DNA of 64,000 nt from Corynebacterium afermentans subsp. lipophilum (GTDB lineage Bacteria > Actinomycetota > Actinomycetes > Mycobacteriales > Mycobacteriaceae), in assembly GCF_030408375.1 (NCBI RefSeq), contig NZ_CP046530.1, positions 1,550,001-1,614,000 on the forward strand. Direction: 5' to 3'. Positions 9,012 to 19,984 of this stretch are shown one piece after another; positions within the stretch are counted from its first letter, which is position 1, and each line of letters begins with the position of its first letter. The position numbers and the translations under genes are program-made. A model generated the notes under the pieces. The model was given only the letters and a program-made list of their open reading frames with translations, was not told the origin of the DNA and did no database searches.

Positions 9012-10412
9012 CTAACGGCGCGGGGTCCGGCGGTGCGGGGGCCTATGGTAAGCCGCGGCGACCGGCTGGGTCACCGGCGTGCCGTAGCGCTCGCGGCGCG
9101 GCGCGGCAGCTGGCGCCTGACGGCGCTGTTTCAGCGCGCGGGGCTCGGCGATGAAGAAGATGCGGTCGAACACGGGGCGGCCGTAGTTCTGCATGGACGA
9201 GATCGCGTCCGGCTCGTGACGCGCCACGGACGCCAGCACACCCATCGCGCCGAGAGTGAACACAGCCGAGGAACCGCCGGCGGACAGCATGGGCAGCTGG
9301 ATGCCGGTGACCGGCAGCAGTCCCACCACGTAGGCCATGTTGATGAAAGCCTGGGAGACCACCGTGGCGGTCAGGGACGCAGCCATGAGCGTCTGGTACT
9401 GCGTCTGCGCGCGCAGCGCGGTGCGCATACCGAAGAAGCCCAGCAGCGCGAACAGGGTGATGACCAGCGCGCCGCCCCACAGGCCGAGCTCCTCGCCGAT
9501 GACGGCGAAGATGAAGTCGTTGCGCGCCTCCGGCAGGTAGAACCACTTCGCGCGGGACTGGCCCAGGCCCACACCGAAGATGTGGCCGTCCGCCAGAGAG
9601 AGGAAGCCCTGGTGGGACTGGAACGCGACACCCCGGGTGTCGTCGAAGTGGCCGCGCAGCGCGTCGAAGTAGACGTGGAAGCGGTCGGAGCGGAAGCTAC
9701 CGGAGAGGAAGATCACCACCAGCGCCACAACGCCCGAGGCAGCCACCACGCCGACGGCCTTCAGCGACACACCTGCAAAGAGCAGGATGAACGCCACCAC
9801 GACGGCTAAAGACAGCGCCATGCCCATATCGCCCTGCATGGCAATCAGCAGCACACAGAGCAGGGAAACAGAGATAAACGCGGCAAACCCGTTGTCCGGG
9901 ACGAACAGGCGGCGGGGGTCCTTGTTGGACAGGATCTTCGCACCCCACATGGCGATGGCCACGCGGGCGAACTCGGAGGGCTGCAGCCGCAGCGGGCCGA
10001 CGACCAGCCAGGACTGCGAGCCCACCTCGGCGCGGCCGGTGCCCAGCGGCGTGAGCACGGCGATGAGCAGCAGGATAGCGATGACCATCAGCCAATTGCT
10101 CAGGCCCCGCAGCCGCTCGGGCGGCGTCTTCAGCGCCGCCCAGAAAGCGATCAGGCCGAGGATGACCATCGCGAACTGGCGCACGGCCAAAGACCACACG
10201 CTGGCGCTGGAGGCGAACGAGGTCGCCATAGAGGAGCTCATCACCATGACCACGCCGAGGCCGGCGAGGAAAAGCACGATACTGCGGATCATGGTGTAGT
10301 CGATCAACGGCCGGGAATCGAGCGCCTCCTGAATGCGCCTGACCCCTGCGCTGAGCTTCGATGGGGCGTCCGGCCGTGGTGCGCGTTGCCGGGGTGCGCG
10401 TTGAACCGTCAT
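9012..10412 (-). CDS. ftsW: Divisome SEDS glycosyltransferase FtsW
   Basis: 466 aa polytopic SEDS protein that polymerises lipid II together with the class B PBP FtsI. An N-terminal basic tail leads into about ten membrane helices. SEDS hallmarks include LQPSEFARVAIAMW, the large loop with HQGFLSLADGHIFGVGLGQS, and FIFAVIGEELGLWGG. The basic, Pro- and Arg-rich C-tail (RRQAPAAAPRRERYGTPV) is an actinobacterial feature thought to contact FtsZ or partners. A GAAAGGGC ribosome site precedes the ATG. Confidence 0.96.
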   Translation of the reverse strand: MTVQRAPRQRAPRPDAPSKLSAGVRRIQEALDSRPLIDYTMIRSIVLFLAGLGVVMVMSSSMATSFASSASVWSLAVRQFAMVILGLIAFWAALKTPPERLRGLSNWLMVIAILLLIAVLTPLGTGRAEVGSQSWLVVGPLRLQPSEFARVAIAMWGAKILSNKDPRRLFVPDNGFAAFISVSLLCVLLIAMQGDMGMALSLAVVVAFILLFAGVSLKAVGVVAASGVVALVVIFLSGSFRSDRFHVYFDALRGHFDDTRGVAFQSHQGFLSLADGHIFGVGLGQSRAKWFYLPEARNDFIFAVIGEELGLWGGALVITLFALLGFFGMRTALRAQTQYQTLMAASLTATVVSQAFINMAYVVGLLPVTGIQLPMLSAGGSSAVFTLGAMGVLASVARHEPDAISSMQNYGRPVFDRIFFIAEPRALKQRRQAPAAAPRRERYGTPVTQPVAAAYHRPPHRRTPRR

Positions 10413-10463
10413 GCTGCCCTTTCGATTGGAACCGCGGAAGAAAACCTCAACCTTTAGTTGAGC

Positions 10464-11867
10464 TTACTTGTTGTGCGGGTTCCAGTGTCGCATTGCAGCG
10501 GCCGCGAATGCGTCGCCACGCGCAGACATGCCGGAAAACATGTCCAAGCTCGCCGCCGCAGGCGCCAAAAGCACGGTGTCGCCCGGCTGTGCCTGCGCGG
10601 CCGCCCACGCGACGACCTCGTCCATCGCCTGCGACGGGTCCTGCGCGTCGGAGACAAACACGGGCACCTCCGGCGCCGCCTGCTGAAGCGAGGTGCGGAT
10701 CAGCTCCCGGTCCACGCCCAGCAGCGCCACCGCGCGGAACTGCTTTGCATGGGCCTTGACCACAGCGTCCACGGACGCCCCCTTGAGCTGCCCGCCGGCG
10801 ACCCACACCACGGAGCCCGCGCCGGTGAGCGCCGAATCCGCCGCGTGCGGGTTGGTGGCCTTGGAGTTGTCCACCCAGTCCACCCCACCGCCGGAGTGCA
10901 CGAGCGTGCCGCGGTGGCCCGCCACCTGGTATGCGTTCAGCGCGCGCTGGATGTGCTCGGGCGTGGCCCCCTGCGTCAGCGCCACCGCGGTGGCGGCCAG
11001 CGCGTCCAGCACGCCGGCGGCACCGGCGGGCTCGATGCCGTCAGCCGATGCGACATCCACGGTCGCACCGCCAAGCTTTGCGACGATGCGTCCGCCCGCC
11101 ACACCAACCTGGCCGTCCGCCGGCTCGCCGAGCGTGAACCCGACAATGTCGTCGCGTCCCGTGCTGGCGGCGATGCGCGCCACCTCGGTGTCGTCGACGC
11201 CCGCCACCGCCACAGGCGCTTTGAGCACCTTCGCCTTGGCCGCGGCGTACTCGGCGAAACTGCCGTGCCAGTCGATGTGATCGTCCGCCAGGTTCAGCAA
11301 CACACCCGCATCCGGCACGAGCTGGGAGGACCAGTGCAACTGGAAGCTGGAAAGCTCCGCCACCAGCACATCCAGGCGCTCGGGCTCGAGCATCGCCTCC
11401 CCCACCGCGACGCCGATGTTGCCGCAGGCGCCAGCTCGCAGGCCGGTGTCCTTGCCTGCCTCAATCATCATCTGCGCGAGCATGCCGGTCGTGGTGGTTT
11501 TGCCGTTCGTGCCAGTGACCACGAGCCAGGTGCGGGGCTTGCCGAAGACTCCGGCGCGGTCCAGCCGGAAGCACAGCTCGACGTCGCCTATGACGTCGAT
11601 GCCGGCGGATGCGGCGTCGACAAGCAAGGGCGTATCCGGCCGCCACCCGGGCGATGTGACCACAAGCCCGACCTCATGGAAGCGAGCGCGCGCTTCGTCG
11701 CCGGTGCAGGCGTCGTAGCCGGCAGCCGCGGCGCGGGCGCGGCCGGCATCACTGTCGTCCACGACGGTGAAGCGGGCGCCGGCGCGCTCGAGCAGCTGCG
11801 CCGCACCAAGGCCAGACACCCCGGCACCGGCGACCAGGGTGTAGTCCGGCAAAATCGGCTGCGTCAC
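10464..11867 (-). CDS. murD: UDP-N-acetylmuramoyl-L-alanine--D-glutamate ligase
   Basis: 467 aa ATP-dependent Mur ligase that adds D-Glu to UDP-MurNAc-L-Ala. The N-terminal [15 protein letters not shown] fold, the P-loop [15 protein letters not shown] and [19 protein letters not shown] (the MurD C-terminal-domain signature) are present. The GTG at 11867 is preferred because it forms a GTGA overlap with the mraY stop at 11864. An upstream in-frame GTG at 11888 would add seven residues and overlap mraY by 25 nt. Confidence 0.95.
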   Translation of the reverse strand: MTQPILPDYTLVAGAGVSGLGAAQLLERAGARFTVVDDSDAGRARAAAAGYDACTGDEARARFHEVGLVVTSPGWRPDTPLLVDAASAGIDVIGDVELCFRLDRAGVFGKPRTWLVVTGTNGKTTTTGMLAQMMIEAGKDTGLRAGACGNIGVAVGEAMLEPERLDVLVAELSSFQLHWSSQLVPDAGVLLNLADDHIDWHGSFAEYAAAKAKVLKAPVAVAGVDDTEVARIAASTGRDDIVGFTLGEPADGQVGVAGGRIVAKLGGATVDVASADGIEPAGAAGVLDALAATAVALTQGATPEHIQRALNAYQVAGHRGTLVHSGGGVDWVDNSKATNPHAADSALTGAGSVVWVAGGQLKGASVDAVVKAHAKQFRAVALLGVDRELIRTSLQQAAPEVPVFVSDAQDPSQAMDEVVAWAAAQAQPGDTVLLAPAAASLDMFSGMSARGDAFAAAAMRHWNPHNK

Positions 11868-12964
11868 AGGTTCGCCCCGTTCAGCCACTCGCCGTAGAAC
11901 ACGGCCAGGCCGAGCATGAACGCCATGGCGGAGATGATCCAGAACCGCACCACAACGGTGGTTTCGTGCCAGCCGCCGTTTTCAAAGTGGTGGTGGAACG
12001 GCGCCATGCGGAACACGCGCTTGCCGGTGGACTTAAACGACACCACCTGAATGACCACCGAGAGCGCTTCGAGCACGAACAGCGCGCCGATGATGATCAT
12101 CAGCAGCTCCGTGCGCGAGCCGACGGACAGGCCAGCGACCAGGCCGCCAAGCGCGAGCGAGCCGGTGTCGCCCATGAAAATTTTCGCCGGGGCGGCGTTC
12201 CACCAGAGGAAGCCCACGCAGGCGCCGAAGCCTGCGGACGCCAGGATGGCCAGATCCAGCGGGTCGCGCACGCTGTAGCAGCCGGCGGCCGCTACGGCCT
12301 CGCACGAGTTGCGGAACTGCCAGAAGGTGATGCCCACGTACGCCGCCATCACCAGCGCGGTGGTGCCGGAGGCGAGCCCGTCCAGGCCGTCGGTGAGGTT
12401 CACCGCGTTCGACCAAGCGGCCAGCAGAATGTAGATGAAAATGAGGAAGAAGATCGTGCCGATCGTCCCGCCGCCGAAGGTCAGGTCGATCGTTTCGATG
12501 TCGCGCACGAAGCTTAAAAACTGCGAGCCCGGGGTCAGCCCGTTCTCGTCCGGGAAGCGCAGGATGAGCCAGCCGAAGATGAGCGAGATGGCCAGCTGCG
12601 CCACCAGTTTCGCGGTCTTGTTCAGGCCCAGGTTGCGCGACATGAACAGCTTGATGCCGTCGTCCGCGAAGCCGACCAGGCCCAGGGACAGGGTGAGAAA
12701 CAGCACGATCAGGCCGGTGGCCGTGAACGCTGCGTGGCCTGTGACCAGAGCGACGAGGCTGCCGCCGAGGTAGCCCATGGTGATGCCGGCGAGGATGGCG
12801 ATGCCGCCCATCGTCGGGGTGCCGCGTTTGCGGGCATGGGACGCCGGACCATCCTCGCGGATCTCCTGGCCCATGGCCCGCCGGTTGAAGTACCGGATGA
12901 GCGCAGGGGTGAGGAAGATCGAAACCAAAAAGCTGATGATTCCGGCGCAGATAACTTGAACCAT
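11864..12964 (-). CDS. mraY: Phospho-MurNAc-pentapeptide transferase
   Basis: 366 aa polytopic enzyme that makes lipid I by transferring phospho-MurNAc-pentapeptide to undecaprenyl phosphate. Diagnostic motifs are [11 protein letters not shown] near residue 49, [25 protein letters not shown] and the catalytic-loop histidines in MAPFHHHFE. About ten hydrophobic segments are visible. The gene lies between murF and murD in the usual order; its stop codon is shared with the murD start overlap. Confidence 0.97.
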   Translation of the reverse strand: MVQVICAGIISFLVSIFLTPALIRYFNRRAMGQEIREDGPASHARKRGTPTMGGIAILAGITMGYLGGSLVALVTGHAAFTATGLIVLFLTLSLGLVGFADDGIKLFMSRNLGLNKTAKLVAQLAISLIFGWLILRFPDENGLTPGSQFLSFVRDIETIDLTFGGGTIGTIFFLIFIYILLAAWSNAVNLTDGLDGLASGTTALVMAAYVGITFWQFRNSCEAVAAAGCYSVRDPLDLAILASAGFGACVGFLWWNAAPAKIFMGDTGSLALGGLVAGLSVGSRTELLMIIIGALFVLEALSVVIQVVSFKSTGKRVFRMAPFHHHFENGGWHETTVVVRFWIISAMAFMLGLAVFYGEWLNGANL

Positions 12965-13000
12965 GGAAGTTGTACCTTGCTATTTCTCTACGTCGAGTTT

Positions 13001-14521
13001 CTACCTAAGCGTATGCCCTTGCAGGAGCGCCTCCGCCACCACCCATAGCCGGGCGGCGTTGGAAGCTTTGACCAGCACAACATCCCGGTCGTCGCGCTCG
13101 CGCCAATTCTCCTCCCCTGCTGGCGCGGACGCCAACAGCTCGCGCACGGCCTGCGCGGCTTCGTCGGTGTCGGCGACGGCGGTGGTGTGGATGCCTCTGT
13201 CCCCGGCACGCTGAGTCAGCGCGCCCATCGCGTCGGACTTGCCGACGGCCACAAGGTGGGTCACCCGGTAGCGCGCCAACTCGTCCGCGAGCAGCGCATG
13301 CTCCTGTGTGGCGCCCGCGCCGAGCTCGCTCATCTCGCCGAGCACGGCCACCGAGCGCACGCCCGGGCGGGCGGCGGCGGTGTAGCCGAGCGCAGCGATG
13401 GCCGCGCGCATGGATTCGGGGTTGGCGTTGTAGGCGTCGTTGATCACGGTCAAGCCGTCGGCGCGCGTATTGACGTCCATGCGGTTGACGGACACCGAAC
13501 TGGCCGCGGAAAGCGCCTCGGCCACGGTGGCCGCATCCATGCCCAGCTCCGTGCCCACGGCCGCCGCGGCGAGCGCATTGCCCACCTGGTGCGCGCCGAA
13601 CACGCCGAGCGTGACGCGCTGCGGCTCTCCGTTCGGGGTGTGCATAGTAAAGGACGCGCGAGCGACCGCGTCGAGCTCGACGCCCGTGGCATAGTAGTCT
13701 GCGGCCGTGTTGCCGGATTCGGAGAAGGTGACCACGCGCGCGTCCGCGCGGGCGGCCATGCCGGCGACGAGCTCGTCGTCCGCGTTGAGCACTGCGACGC
13801 CGCTTTCAGGCAGCGCCTCCACCAGCTCCCCCTTCGCCTTTGCGATGTTTTCGCGGGAGCCGAACTCGCCGATGTGCGCGGAGCCGACGTTGAGCACCAC
13901 GCCGATCTTCGGCGGCGCGATGGCGGCCAGGTGCGCGATGTGGCCGACGCCGCGCGCCGACATCTCCGCGACCAGAAAGTCTGTGTCTTCGGTGCATCGC
14001 AGCACCGTGTACGGGTGGCCGATCTCGTTGTTGAAGCTGCCCGGGGGCGCCACCGTCTCGCCAGCGCGCGAAAGCACAGCCGCGATAAGGTCCTTCGTCG
14101 ACGTCTTGCCCGCAGAACCTGTCACACCGACGATGGTCAGCCCGTGCGAGTCCGTCAGCTCACGCGCGACAGCGGACGCCAGCTTGGACATGCCGTCCAC
14201 CACGCCCGCCGCGGAGCCGTCCGGGTCGTTCGCTGCCAGGTCCGAGTTGTCGCCCTCGCGGGGCGGCAGCTTCTCGACGATCACCGAAGGCCTACCCACC
14301 TCCCTCGTCGTCAACGACGCGGCGGCGCCGGCCTCGGCGGCCTTGTCCACGAAGTCGTGACCGTCCACGCGCGCCCCCGGGAAGGCGACGAAGAGCCCGC
14401 CGGGGCCGATTTTGCGCGAATCGAACTCCACAAACCCGGTGACGTGTGTGTCCGGGGCTGCTTCCGGGCTCAAGCGCCCGCCGGTGATCTCGGCGATGCG
14501 CGCCAGCGTCATGTCGATCAT
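13001..14521 (-). CDS. murF: UDP-MurNAc-tripeptide--D-Ala-D-Ala ligase
   Basis: 506 aa Mur ligase that completes the pentapeptide by adding D-Ala-D-Ala. The P-loop is VGVTGSAGKTSTKDLI. Further motifs are NNEIGHPYTVL, AEMSARGVGHI and NDAYNANPESMRAAI, the last being typical of MurF. The ATG at 14521 is selected because ATG and the murE TGA overlap (ATGA); much longer upstream reading would run through murE. The second in-frame ATG (14512, MTLARIAE) is possible but less likely. Confidence 0.96.
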   Translation of the reverse strand: MIDMTLARIAEITGGRLSPEAAPDTHVTGFVEFDSRKIGPGGLFVAFPGARVDGHDFVDKAAEAGAAASLTTREVGRPSVIVEKLPPREGDNSDLAANDPDGSAAGVVDGMSKLASAVARELTDSHGLTIVGVTGSAGKTSTKDLIAAVLSRAGETVAPPGSFNNEIGHPYTVLRCTEDTDFLVAEMSARGVGHIAHLAAIAPPKIGVVLNVGSAHIGEFGSRENIAKAKGELVEALPESGVAVLNADDELVAGMAARADARVVTFSESGNTAADYYATGVELDAVARASFTMHTPNGEPQRVTLGVFGAHQVGNALAAAAVGTELGMDAATVAEALSAASSVSVNRMDVNTRADGLTVINDAYNANPESMRAAIAALGYTAAARPGVRSVAVLGEMSELGAGATQEHALLADELARYRVTHLVAVGKSDAMGALTQRAGDRGIHTTAVADTDEAAQAVRELLASAPAGEENWRERDDRDVVLVKASNAARLWVVAEALLQGHTLR

Positions 14522-16002
14522 GCTCGAGATTGCCTTTCTGTGATTGCCCTGCGCATCTCTTCGCGGTCGTCGAAGTGCAGTTTCTCGGTGCCCACGAGCT
14601 GGCCGACTTCGTGGCCCTTGCCCACCACGATCACGGCGTCGCCGGGACGGGCCCACTCCACGAGCGCGTCAATGGCCTTGCCACGGGGGCTGACCTCCAC
14701 AATTTCAGCGTCGGTGCCGGCTTCGCGCGCGCCCGCGAGCACTGACGCGCGGATGGCGGCGGGGTCTTCGGTGCGCGGGTTGTCGTCAGTGACCACCACG
14801 AAGTCCGCGCCCTTGGCGGCCTCGGCACCCATCAGCGGGCGCTTGGAGGAATCGCGGTCGCCGCCCGCGCCGACGGCCACGCCGATGCGGCCTTCTACCT
14901 GGCCGCGCAGTGTGGCCAGCACCGCGCCGATGGCGGCCGGTTTGTGGGCGTAGTCCACGACCGCGACAAAGGGCTGGCCTTCGTCGATACGCTCCATGCG
15001 CCCCGGCACCGCCGCCTGCTCCAGGCCGCGCAAGAACGGCGCGAGCTCCACACCTGCGGTTGTCGCGACCGCCGCTGCGAGCGCCGCGTTGGCCACGTTG
15101 AACGCGCCCGGCATAGGCAGGGTGAACTCGTAGGTGTCGTCGGCAGTGAGCTGGATGCGTTGGCGGCCTTGGTCGTCGATACGCACAAGCTCCGCGGTGA
15201 TATCGGCGTCGCCCGTAGTGGCGACGGTGACCGGTGCCTCGGCGAGCTCGGCCATGCGTTGGCCCCACTCGTCATCGACGCAGACGACGCTGCGCTTGGC
15301 GCGCATCTCGCTTCCCGGTTCGAAAAACAGCGCCTTCGCCTGGAAGTAATCCTCCATGGTCGGGTGGAAATCCAGGTGGTCCTGTGAGAGGTTCGTAAAC
15401 GCGGCGACGTCGAAGTCCGAACCGGTGACGCGGCCCAGCATCAGCGCGTGCGAGGAGACCTCCATGACCACGTGCGTGACGCCCTCATCACGCATCTGCG
15501 CGAACAGCCGCTGCAGCATCGGCGCCTCGGGCGTGGTCAGCTCCGTGGCCACGTCCCGGCCCATGATCTTCGTGCCGGTTGTGCCGATAAGCCCCACCTT
15601 GCAGCCGGCGGCGGTCAGGCCCTTTTCCAGCATGTAGGTGGTGGTGGTTTTGCCGGAGGTGCCGGTCACGCCGAGGAGCGTGAAGCTTTGCGACGGGTGT
15701 CCGTACACCTCAGCCGCCACATAGCCCAAGATTGCCCGCACGTCCTCGACCACCAGCACCGGGCGGCGGTCGGCAGTCTGCTGGATGATCGCCAGGCCGG
15801 CTTCGTCCGTAAGTATGGCGCCGGCGGCGGAGTCGAACGCGTAGGTCGCGCCGTGCACGCGGGTGCCGGGCAGCGCGGCGAACAGGCCGCCGGGCTCGAC
15901 GTTTTGCGAATCAAGGCCGACGAAGGTCACCGGCGCATCCGCGCTCGGCGGGTTGACGATGCGCGCGCCAGCGATGTCGGCGAGCTGCTGCAAGCTTGTC
16001 AT
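14518..16002 (-). CDS. murE: UDP-MurNAc-L-Ala-D-Glu--meso-diaminopimelate ligase
   Basis: 494 aa Mur ligase that adds the third stem residue. The P-loop is GVTGTSGKTTTTYMLEK. The DDNPRTEDP motif is the DNPR signature of enzymes that select meso-DAP rather than L-Lys, in keeping with a corynebacterial wall. The ATG at 16002 is chosen because a strong GGAGG (complement of 16011-16015) sits 8 nt upstream; an in-frame ATG at 16017 overlaps that ribosome site. It is placed 21 nt after ftsI and overlaps murF. Confidence 0.97.
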   Translation of the reverse strand: MTSLQQLADIAGARIVNPPSADAPVTFVGLDSQNVEPGGLFAALPGTRVHGATYAFDSAAGAILTDEAGLAIIQQTADRRPVLVVEDVRAILGYVAAEVYGHPSQSFTLLGVTGTSGKTTTTYMLEKGLTAAGCKVGLIGTTGTKIMGRDVATELTTPEAPMLQRLFAQMRDEGVTHVVMEVSSHALMLGRVTGSDFDVAAFTNLSQDHLDFHPTMEDYFQAKALFFEPGSEMRAKRSVVCVDDEWGQRMAELAEAPVTVATTGDADITAELVRIDDQGRQRIQLTADDTYEFTLPMPGAFNVANAALAAAVATTAGVELAPFLRGLEQAAVPGRMERIDEGQPFVAVVDYAHKPAAIGAVLATLRGQVEGRIGVAVGAGGDRDSSKRPLMGAEAAKGADFVVVTDDNPRTEDPAAIRASVLAGAREAGTDAEIVEVSPRGKAIDALVEWARPGDAVIVVGKGHEVGQLVGTEKLHFDDREEMRRAITERQSRA

Positions 16003-16023
16003 TGTTGAGACCTCCATCTGTTT

Positions 16024-18006
16024 CTACTGGCCCTGCAACGGGTACGGCTCTGCCGGCGGGCTCAGCGGCACGTTCTCACGGTTGAGCAGCCAGCCCGAAA
16101 TCTGCTTGAAAATCGGGGCCGCGGACTGCCCACCGTTGCCGCCCTCGAGCACGCCGCGCTGCGGCTCGTCCAGCATGATGGCGACGACGAAGCGCGGGTC
16201 GTCCGCGGGGGCGACACCGGCGAAGGTGATCCAGTAGGCGCTGTTGGAATACGCGCCGGTGTCCGGGTTGACCTTCTGTGCGGTGCCGGTCTTGCCGGAG
16301 AACTGGTAGCCCTCCAGGTTGTTGCCCTGGGCCGTGCCGTTGTTGACGCCGGCCGGGTCCTCCTGGAACGCGGCGCGGAACATGTCCAGCGTGGTGCGCG
16401 CGGCCTCCTCGCTGATCACGCGTGTGCGCTGCGGCTCCTCCTGCGCGATCTCCTCCCCGTCCGGGCCGGTGATCTTGTGGATGATGCGCGGCTGGATGCG
16501 CTCGCCCTCATTCGCGATGGTCTGGAACACGCCGGCCATCTGCAGCGTGGTCCAGCTCATGCCCTGGCCGATGGGCAGGTTGGCAAACGTGCCGCCGGAC
16601 CACTGCTCCAGCACAGGAAGCAGGCCCGCGGACTCGTTGGGCAGCTCAATTCCGGTGCCTTGGCCGATGCCGAAGCGGTTCAGGTAATCCCAGAACCGCT
16701 CCTCCCCCAGGCGCTGGGCCAGCTGGAGCGTGCCCACGTTGGAGGACTTACCGAAGATGCCGGCGGTGGTGTACGGCATTACACCGTGTTCCCAAGCGTC
16801 GCGCACCGTAACGCCTGCCATATCGATGGAGCCCGGCACCTGGTGCACCTCGAACGGGTCAGTCAGCCCCTGGTCGATCGCCGCGGCCGCGGTGACCACC
16901 TTTGCCACGGAGCCAGGTTCGAAGGGGTGCGACACGCTCGGGTTTTCAAAATCCTTGCCCTGCTTCACCTGCTGGTCCACGTTGCCGTTCGGGTTGATCG
17001 TGTCGGTGTTGGCCATCGCCAGCACTTCACCCGTGTGGGTGTCCAGGACCACCGCCTGGGCTTCCTTCGCCAGTGAGTTGGCCTTGGCCTGTTCCAGGGT
17101 CTGCTGGACGTAGGTCTGCAGGTCCAGGTCGATGGTCAGCTCGATCTGGGCGCCGCCGACGGCCGGGACGACGTCGCGAAGCGAGCCCGGAATTGACTGG
17201 CCGTTCGCGGACACGTCCTCGGTGGAGCGGCCGTCGATGCCTGTCAGGTCCGCGTCGCGGGACGCTTCCATGCCGAACTGTCCCTGGCCGTCCATGGAGA
17301 CCTTGCCGATGATGTTCTCGCCGACCGCGCCATTCGGGTACTGGCGGATGTCCTGGTGGTCCGCCGCGATGCCGTGGAAGGCCTCCGCGACGGTTGCGGC
17401 CACGTCCGGGTCGACGTTGCGCACCAGCACCTCGTAGCTGGAGTCCGCGTGCAACTTGTCCAGGATCTCCTTGGCGCTGACCTGGCCGACCTTGGTGGTC
17501 GGCTCGCCGGTGGCGGTGTTCGCAGGTGCGTCACGCACCACCTCCCCGTCGCCGATCATCCCCGGGATCTCGTTCGCCATCGTGCGCAACACGTCCTCGA
17601 CGCGGGCATCCACCTGGGCCGCGATCTCCTCCGCAGACAGCCCGTCCACGCGCATCTCAAGCTCCTGCTGCTCTTTGAGCTCCCTGCGCAGTTGCACGGG
17701 GGAGACGGTCAGGGAGCGGGCTTGCATGGTGTAGGCCATCTTGTTGCCGTCGCGGTCCAGGATCTCGCCGCGGCGCGCACGGTCCACGTAAGTGCGGCTG
17801 CGCTGGTCGTTGGCCTGCTCACGGAGTTCGTCGCCGATAATCACCTGCACCCAGAACAGGCGGCCGATGAGCAGGGCTGCCACCGCCAAAAAGGCGATGC
17901 CGAGCCAGTACACACGCTTACCCGTAATCTGCTTCTGTGAAGCCTGCGCAGGATTCGGCCCCTTTTTCTCTGGTCTTACCTGCGCGTTCGCGCTAGAACG
18001 TGGCAC
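16024..18006 (-). CDS. ftsI: Class B penicillin-binding protein FtsI (PBP3)
   Basis: 660 aa septal transpeptidase working with FtsW. There is a cytoplasmic tail of about 30 residues, one membrane helix (about 31-53), a pedestal domain, then the transpeptidase domain. The active-site motifs are all intact: SVAK at residues 366-369 (nucleophile S366), SSN at 421-423 and KTG at 572-574. It is normal length for actinobacterial FtsI and lacks PASTA domains. It is followed closely by murE. Confidence 0.97.
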   Translation of the reverse strand: MPRSSANAQVRPEKKGPNPAQASQKQITGKRVYWLGIAFLAVAALLIGRLFWVQVIIGDELREQANDQRSRTYVDRARRGEILDRDGNKMAYTMQARSLTVSPVQLRRELKEQQELEMRVDGLSAEEIAAQVDARVEDVLRTMANEIPGMIGDGEVVRDAPANTATGEPTTKVGQVSAKEILDKLHADSSYEVLVRNVDPDVAATVAEAFHGIAADHQDIRQYPNGAVGENIIGKVSMDGQGQFGMEASRDADLTGIDGRSTEDVSANGQSIPGSLRDVVPAVGGAQIELTIDLDLQTYVQQTLEQAKANSLAKEAQAVVLDTHTGEVLAMANTDTINPNGNVDQQVKQGKDFENPSVSHPFEPGSVAKVVTAAAAIDQGLTDPFEVHQVPGSIDMAGVTVRDAWEHGVMPYTTAGIFGKSSNVGTLQLAQRLGEERFWDYLNRFGIGQGTGIELPNESAGLLPVLEQWSGGTFANLPIGQGMSWTTLQMAGVFQTIANEGERIQPRIIHKITGPDGEEIAQEEPQRTRVISEEAARTTLDMFRAAFQEDPAGVNNGTAQGNNLEGYQFSGKTGTAQKVNPDTGAYSNSAYWITFAGVAPADDPRFVVAIMLDEPQRGVLEGGNGGQSAAPIFKQISGWLLNRENVPLSPPAEPYPLQGQ

Positions 18007-18104
18007 TGCTCACCTCCCATGTCCACTGACTGGTACCCTCCGTTAACGTCGACAACCATCATGCCCCGCCCCCGGGCAGATACCTAGGTGCGCCACGCCA
18101 GCCG

Positions 18105-18758
18105 TCAGGGCCGGGCCGCAACGTTTGCCTGGTACGGCGCAAGATTGTCAATGCGCGGTGCGTTCGCGGCGCCGCCCGGACGCTGCGTCAGCGCATCCTC
18201 GAGCTCCTTCGTCGCACGGTCGTCGGAGGATGCGCGGGAAGCCGGGCGGCCGTCGCCGTTGACGTCCACCAGCTTGGAGGCGGACTCCGGGTTATACGGG
18301 CGCTGCTCCTCAGCGTGGCCCTCTTCATTGACCGCTACAACACCCGGCTCGCCAGCCAGCACCATGCCCATGGAATCCGCGCGCTGCGCAAGGGCTGCCG
18401 AGGAACGACGGTCCTCCAGATCCCGGTTGAGGGACTCGACCTCGTTGACCAGCTGCTGCTCCTTGGCCTGCAGCTTCTGGATTGCGAAGGTCTGCGTGGT
18501 GGCGATGCCGGAGAGGATCATCGCCGCAGCGATGCCGATGACCAGCAGCGGCAACGCGATCTGGGACAGCGACGAGAACTTCGAGCGCACCCGTGTGGTG
18601 GCCACGCGGCGTCCGCGGACGGACACCACCTGGTTGGACCCCAAACGGCCGCGGGACCGCGGATGCTCCACATGTGGCTTCACGCCAGGCATGGTGCGGC
18701 GGGCTGTGCGGGTCTGGTTACGTGTCAGCGTTGCCGATCGCGTTGCTCGTGCGGCCAT
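18105..18758 (-). CDS. FtsL-like septum formation initiator protein
   Basis: 217 aa bitopic protein in the ftsL position, between rsmH and ftsI. The basic cytoplasmic tail is about 65 residues, one hydrophobic segment follows (IALPLLVIGIAAAMILSGIA, about 67-86), then a coiled coil (QKLQAKEQQLVNEVESLNRD) and a Pro- and Asp-rich extracytoplasmic tail. FtsL sequences diverge greatly, so the call rests on topology, coiled coil and synteny. The long C-tail resembles other corynebacterial proteins at this locus. Confidence 0.8.
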   Translation of the reverse strand: MAARATRSATLTRNQTRTARRTMPGVKPHVEHPRSRGRLGSNQVVSVRGRRVATTRVRSKFSSLSQIALPLLVIGIAAAMILSGIATTQTFAIQKLQAKEQQLVNEVESLNRDLEDRRSSAALAQRADSMGMVLAGEPGVVAVNEEGHAEEQRPYNPESASKLVDVNGDGRPASRASSDDRATKELEDALTQRPGGAANAPRIDNLAPYQANVAARP

Positions 18759-18779
18759 GGTGTCCGTCCTTTGTCGGGC

Positions 18780-19793
18780 TTAGTGGGTGGGTTGGGGTGG
18801 GCTGAGTTTTTCAATGCAGCGCACCCTCACGGGCGCGGCGCGGGGGTTGCGTTCGATTTCGTCTGCCGGGGCCTTCTCCGCGCCGCGGGTGACAGTGCGG
18901 AACTCCGGTTCGGTGCCCGGCAGATCCATCGGCAGGCCGGCTGGGGTCTTCGATGTGGTGAGCTCGTTGAACGCGGCTTTGACAATCTTGTCTTCCAGGG
19001 ACTGGTAGCTCATGAACACCGCGCGACCGCCGACACCGAGCAGATTGGTGATCACTGGCACGACGTTTTCCACCGCCTCGAGCTCGCGGTTGACCTCGAT
19101 GCGCAGCGCCTGAAATGTGCGCTTTGCGGGGTGGCCGCCGGTGCGCCGGGTCGCCGCGGGAATGGTGGCGTAGAGCAGCTCCACCAAACGCGCGGCGCGG
19201 TCGAAGGGCTCGCGCTCACGCTCAGCGATGACGGCGGATGCGATTTTGCCTGCGAAACGTTCGTCGCCGTACGTCTTCAAAATCCGGGCCAGATCGCCGT
19301 GGCTGTAGGTGTTGAGCACCTCGGCCGCGGTGATGCCCTGCGTCTGGTCCATGCGCATGTCCAGCGGGGCGTCGCCGCGGTAGGAAAAACCGCGCTCCTG
19401 TTGGTCCAGCTGCATGGAGGACACCCCTAGGTCGAACAGGGCACCCGCGATGCCGTGCTCGCGGGCGGTGTCGAAGATCTCGCCGGCGTTGTTCTCCACC
19501 GCCTCGTCGATATGGTCGAAGCGGGACTGCACTGCGGTGAAGCGGTCTTTGAAAGGCGCCAAACGTTCCGACGCCTGACGCAACGCGTTCGGATCCCTGT
19601 CCACACCGATCACGCGGGCGTTTGGAAACACGTTGAGAAAGTGCTCTGTGTGGCCGCCGGCGCCGAGCGTGCCGTCGATAAGCACTGCATTTGCCCCGAA
19701 CGCCTCGACGCTGGGCGCGAGCAGTTCAGCCATGCGGTCGCGCATGACGGGGACGTGACCGTGCGGGTCGTCAGCGAGCGTGAAGTCCGCCAT
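18780..19793 (-). CDS. rsmH: 16S rRNA (cytosine(1402)-N(4))-methyltransferase RsmH
   Basis: 337 aa SAM-dependent methyltransferase (formerly MraW) that modifies C1402 of 16S rRNA. Visible motifs: [13 protein letters not shown] at the N-terminus, [16 protein letters not shown] (SAM motif I), [23 protein letters not shown] with GFSYR, and the C-terminal [16 protein letters not shown]. The start is supported by GGAGG 7 nt upstream. It is second in the dcw cluster, after mraZ, with a 191-nt gap (19794-19984) in which no gene was seen. Confidence 0.97.
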   Translation of the reverse strand: MADFTLADDPHGHVPVMRDRMAELLAPSVEAFGANAVLIDGTLGAGGHTEHFLNVFPNARVIGVDRDPNALRQASERLAPFKDRFTAVQSRFDHIDEAVENNAGEIFDTAREHGIAGALFDLGVSSMQLDQQERGFSYRGDAPLDMRMDQTQGITAAEVLNTYSHGDLARILKTYGDERFAGKIASAVIAEREREPFDRAARLVELLYATIPAATRRTGGHPAKRTFQALRIEVNRELEAVENVVPVITNLLGVGGRAVFMSYQSLEDKIVKAAFNELTTSKTPAGLPMDLPGTEPEFRTVTRGAEKAPADEIERNPRAAPVRVRCIEKLSPPQPTH

Positions 19794-19984
19794 GCCATGC
19801 CCTCCGTGTCCCTCGTAGTGTCCCTAGCTCGTGCGGTGTGTCAGCGTTATCAGCGCGGGGAGCGCATAGGGCCCTGCCCGGGGCGGCTGTTCTGATGTCG
19901 GGGAAGTACACCAGAACGCTTCACGCCCCGGACAGAGTCCGTACACGCTCTCCGTAGTCGATGCCTGCTGCTGGGTAGTCAGCC